From Urechis unicinctus (taxonomy: Eukaryota > Annelida > Polychaeta > Xenopneusta > Urechidae), in assembly GCA_034190875.2 (NCBI GenBank), contig CM067344.1:20938037-21002036 (forward strand): a stretch of 64,000 nt of DNA, written 5' to 3'. The notes under the pieces were generated by a model, which was not told where the DNA came from, did not search any database, and saw only the letters and a program-made list of their open reading frames with translations. Shown piece after piece: positions 62,206 through 64,000 of the stretch (positions are counted from its first letter, which is position 1; each line of letters opens with the position of its first letter). The translations under genes were made by a program, and so were the position numbers.

Positions 62206-62838
62206 AGCATATCAGTTCCATTTATTTTTGCTGCTAATAGCTACGGTACATTTGCAACAAACACGGGGGTATACGGTTAATGGAGGAATAGTAATATACG
62301 TTTGTATGCATACACAGTGGGTTATTTCAATTCTAGTGCATAAACAGGATCTTTATTGTCAAGCATTCTTTACTCAAAATGGCGTATTGTCACATCTCAT
62401 TCCCTAACATGATCTCAGCAAATGTTTACTTTAGGAACCCCTTAAAGACTCATGATATTGACGTTAACGAACACGGAGGCTTGTCAGTTGGCTGAAGATA
62501 TATATATATATATATGTCCTATTCTTGCTGTATGAGTGTTTGTCAGTATTGCGAACATCTGGAAGCTTGTCGGTAAAGCAAAGGACACTGCCAATCACTT
62601 TCCATCCTGTTGTACCTATTGTTTAGGCACTAATAAAAACAATATAAAGTTCTGCCTATGGTGTAGGCACTAATAAGTCAATGTAGCATAGAATTAAACT
62701 TATCCTCGCAAATGATTCGTCACCAGTTACTTTACAGACCGACCATAAAATGATCTATGTTTAAAAGAATGTATTTTACTCCAAAATAATGTTTCTCATA
62801 CTGAGAATATTACAGCACATTTTGACCTGCACAGCCAT

Positions 62839-62855
62839 CTCGCCGCTCGGGCGAG
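62839..62855 (+). other. Small conserved hairpin (A2)
   Basis: CTCGCC-GCTCG-GGCGAG has the same arms as 12,873-12,889 but a different loop. Confidence 0.6.
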
Positions 62856-62889
62856 GACTGGCTCTGAAATTTGTCAAATCCGAAATGCG

Positions 62890-63885
62890 AGCAGGTTAAA
62901 GCACTGATCATTAATTGGATACAGGGAAAGCAAGAATTCCTACCGGGCGGAACCAGTCATGAAACCAGGTTGCTAGTCTGCGTCCCAGACTCCAGGGGTT
63001 CCGCTACGCTTCTCGCCCTTTGAGTCTACGACACGACCAGCTCTAAAAGTGGCGCGTCCGAATATTAATCAGACACGTTCGTTAATCTTCGTGACCAATC
63101 AACACAAAGGATGTGACCCGGATTGACCTTAATTGCACGTGTCTGGCTCATGGAACTGGCTTGTGATACGCATCCTCGGTTCTATGTGACGTCTGGACAT
63201 TGTAGTGGTCTGCTGCCAATGAGAACACATTGAATGTGTTCTGGAATTATGGGGCGTCTCAAAAGTACAAATTGGCACCACAACAAGCGCTTTAATCGCT
63301 TAGCTGCACGATAGTATGTTTACGTGATAGTAAGTAAAAAGAACCAGTTGTGTGTCTGCTTCTCTCGCCGAATGAGTGATTAACGGTGCCACTCCGCGTG
63401 AAACAACAAATCGGAGTGTTGTAGAATGTGTGCCCGGCTCATAAAAATCACTCGGCCGGTTGGACAAGTACTTCGGAAATTGTAGAACTGACCAATGAGA
63501 GACAACGACTCAAAGGTACCCGAGAGTGACCGAGAGACACGGCTTGTGATTGGAGCATCCCAAATCTGGAATCAGTTCAATACATTAGGCTCTCCTAGAC
63601 TGAAGGCGAGACTATTGAACATCAGTAACATGTAAACAGCGCCCGCAGCCATCAGGCTAGGGGACCTTGACTACCAGGATGCCGATGACAAACCAATTTG
63701 GAATCGCCACGCGAGTTGATTCACCACCAGAGTGCTTTAACAACACGCACGTCTGATTGGAAACGACTAGGGTTGAATGCTCCAATGAGCAGCTTGTTTT
63801 ATGTACTGCAAACCGCTTAGGTTTATTAGGTTACTTCTCACGGGATTTCATGAGCCGAAGACGAGGTCGTAACCTTTGACGATGA
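62890..63885. mobile_element. 1-kb insertion rich in CCAAT boxes
   Basis: A1 reads ccgaaatgatatcagcgg without a break at 12,914-12,931. In A2 about 1 kb is inserted between ccgaaatg and ataacagcgg. An ATG trinucleotide appears on both sides and could be a 3-bp target duplication. The ends show only weak inverted similarity (cgagcaggtta against cgtcaaaggtta). The insert is much less AT-rich than the host DNA. It has CCAAT at 63,095, 63,216, 63,492, 63,693 and 63,782, and ATTGG at 62,915, 63,271, 63,549 and 63,756, four of them in a CCAAT(G/C)A context. I found no long reading frame and no known RNA gene. It may be a non-autonomous element or a transposed promoter-like segment. Confidence 0.6.
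63222..63242. promoter_or_regulatory. Perfect 21-nt palindrome
   Basis: AGAACACATT-G-AATGTGTTCT is a perfect 10+1+10 inverted repeat inside the CCAAT-rich insertion, 2 bp after a CCAAT box. Such symmetry suits a dimeric DNA-binding protein or a short hairpin. No factor can be named. Confidence 0.5.
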
Positions 63886-64000
63886 TAACAGCGGGGCATT
63901 TTCATATATAATTGCTAAGATAATGCCGACAAATTGTATCTGAACCCAAAGCGAAGGGTTGTGCTTGATATTATATTTAAATTGCATCGAAAGTATCCTG

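Larger units (their letters stand above)
49972..63990 (+). repeat. Large duplicated block A, copy 2
   Basis: This is the partner of 113-13,020. Relative to copy 1 it lacks the stretch 915-4,590 (which in copy 1 includes the LINE), about 165 bp near 6,240-6,400, most of 7,700-8,370, the 49-bp minisatellite and 11,060-11,390. It has extra sequence at 51,860-52,210, a 2.7-kb insertion at about 54,180-56,913, unaligned sequence at 57,680-60,200 and a 1-kb insertion at about 62,890-63,885. These indels give near-empty-site evidence for the two gene-like insertions. Confidence 0.85.

Noticed and set aside
62890-63885. CCAAT cluster as part of a histone gene cluster
   Set aside because: No histone-like reading frame, TATA arrangement or stem-loop 3' end was found in the insert.

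Overview
The window is AT-rich, gene-poor animal DNA. Three things point to an invertebrate metazoan, probably marine: non-LTR retrotransposons of the APE-endonuclease type, a THAP zinc-finger exon, and a relic of the P2X7-ballast-like cysteine domain family that is widespread in cnidarians, sponges, molluscs and fish. I cannot name the species. No intact host gene is visible. Almost everything is repeat or relic.

Layout. Two large direct blocks, called A here, fill the ends (about 113-13,020 and 49,970-63,990). They align with each other in the same order and orientation, with many indels. Inside them lie two B blocks (about 13,320-19,200 and 42,900-49,200). A third partial A copy sits at 21,235-22,250 and a third B fragment at 41,465-41,600. 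The 3' part of B1 also aligns with the 3' part of A, so both descend from an older, smaller unit. The middle (about 23-40 kb) holds at least five decayed seven-transmembrane receptor genes of the rhodopsin family, all on the + strand. Their motifs fall in the right order and spacing, broken by stops and frameshifts. Weaker receptor-like remnants occur inside A and B.

Mobile DNA. A nearly full-length LINE (33,601-37,945, minus strand) has ORF1, an endonuclease and a reverse transcriptase, and sits between two long (TA)n tracts. A 5'-truncated sister copy lies at 1,961-3,859. An older, unrelated LINE end lies at 26,455-26,860 inside a local tandem duplication. A 49-bp minisatellite (9,521-9,950) is found in only one of the two A copies.

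Insertions in A2. Comparison with A1 exposes two insertions in the right-hand A block. One (about 54,180-56,913) carries a THAP exon on + and a three-exon P2X7-ballast-like relic on -, arranged tail to tail. Its ends share short imperfect inverted repeats followed by a TGACGTCA site. The other (about 62,890-63,885) is about 1 kb with no gene recognised, but is studded with CCAAT boxes in both orientations and has a perfect 21-nt palindrome.

All similarities were judged by eye. Identity levels and block edges are approximate.
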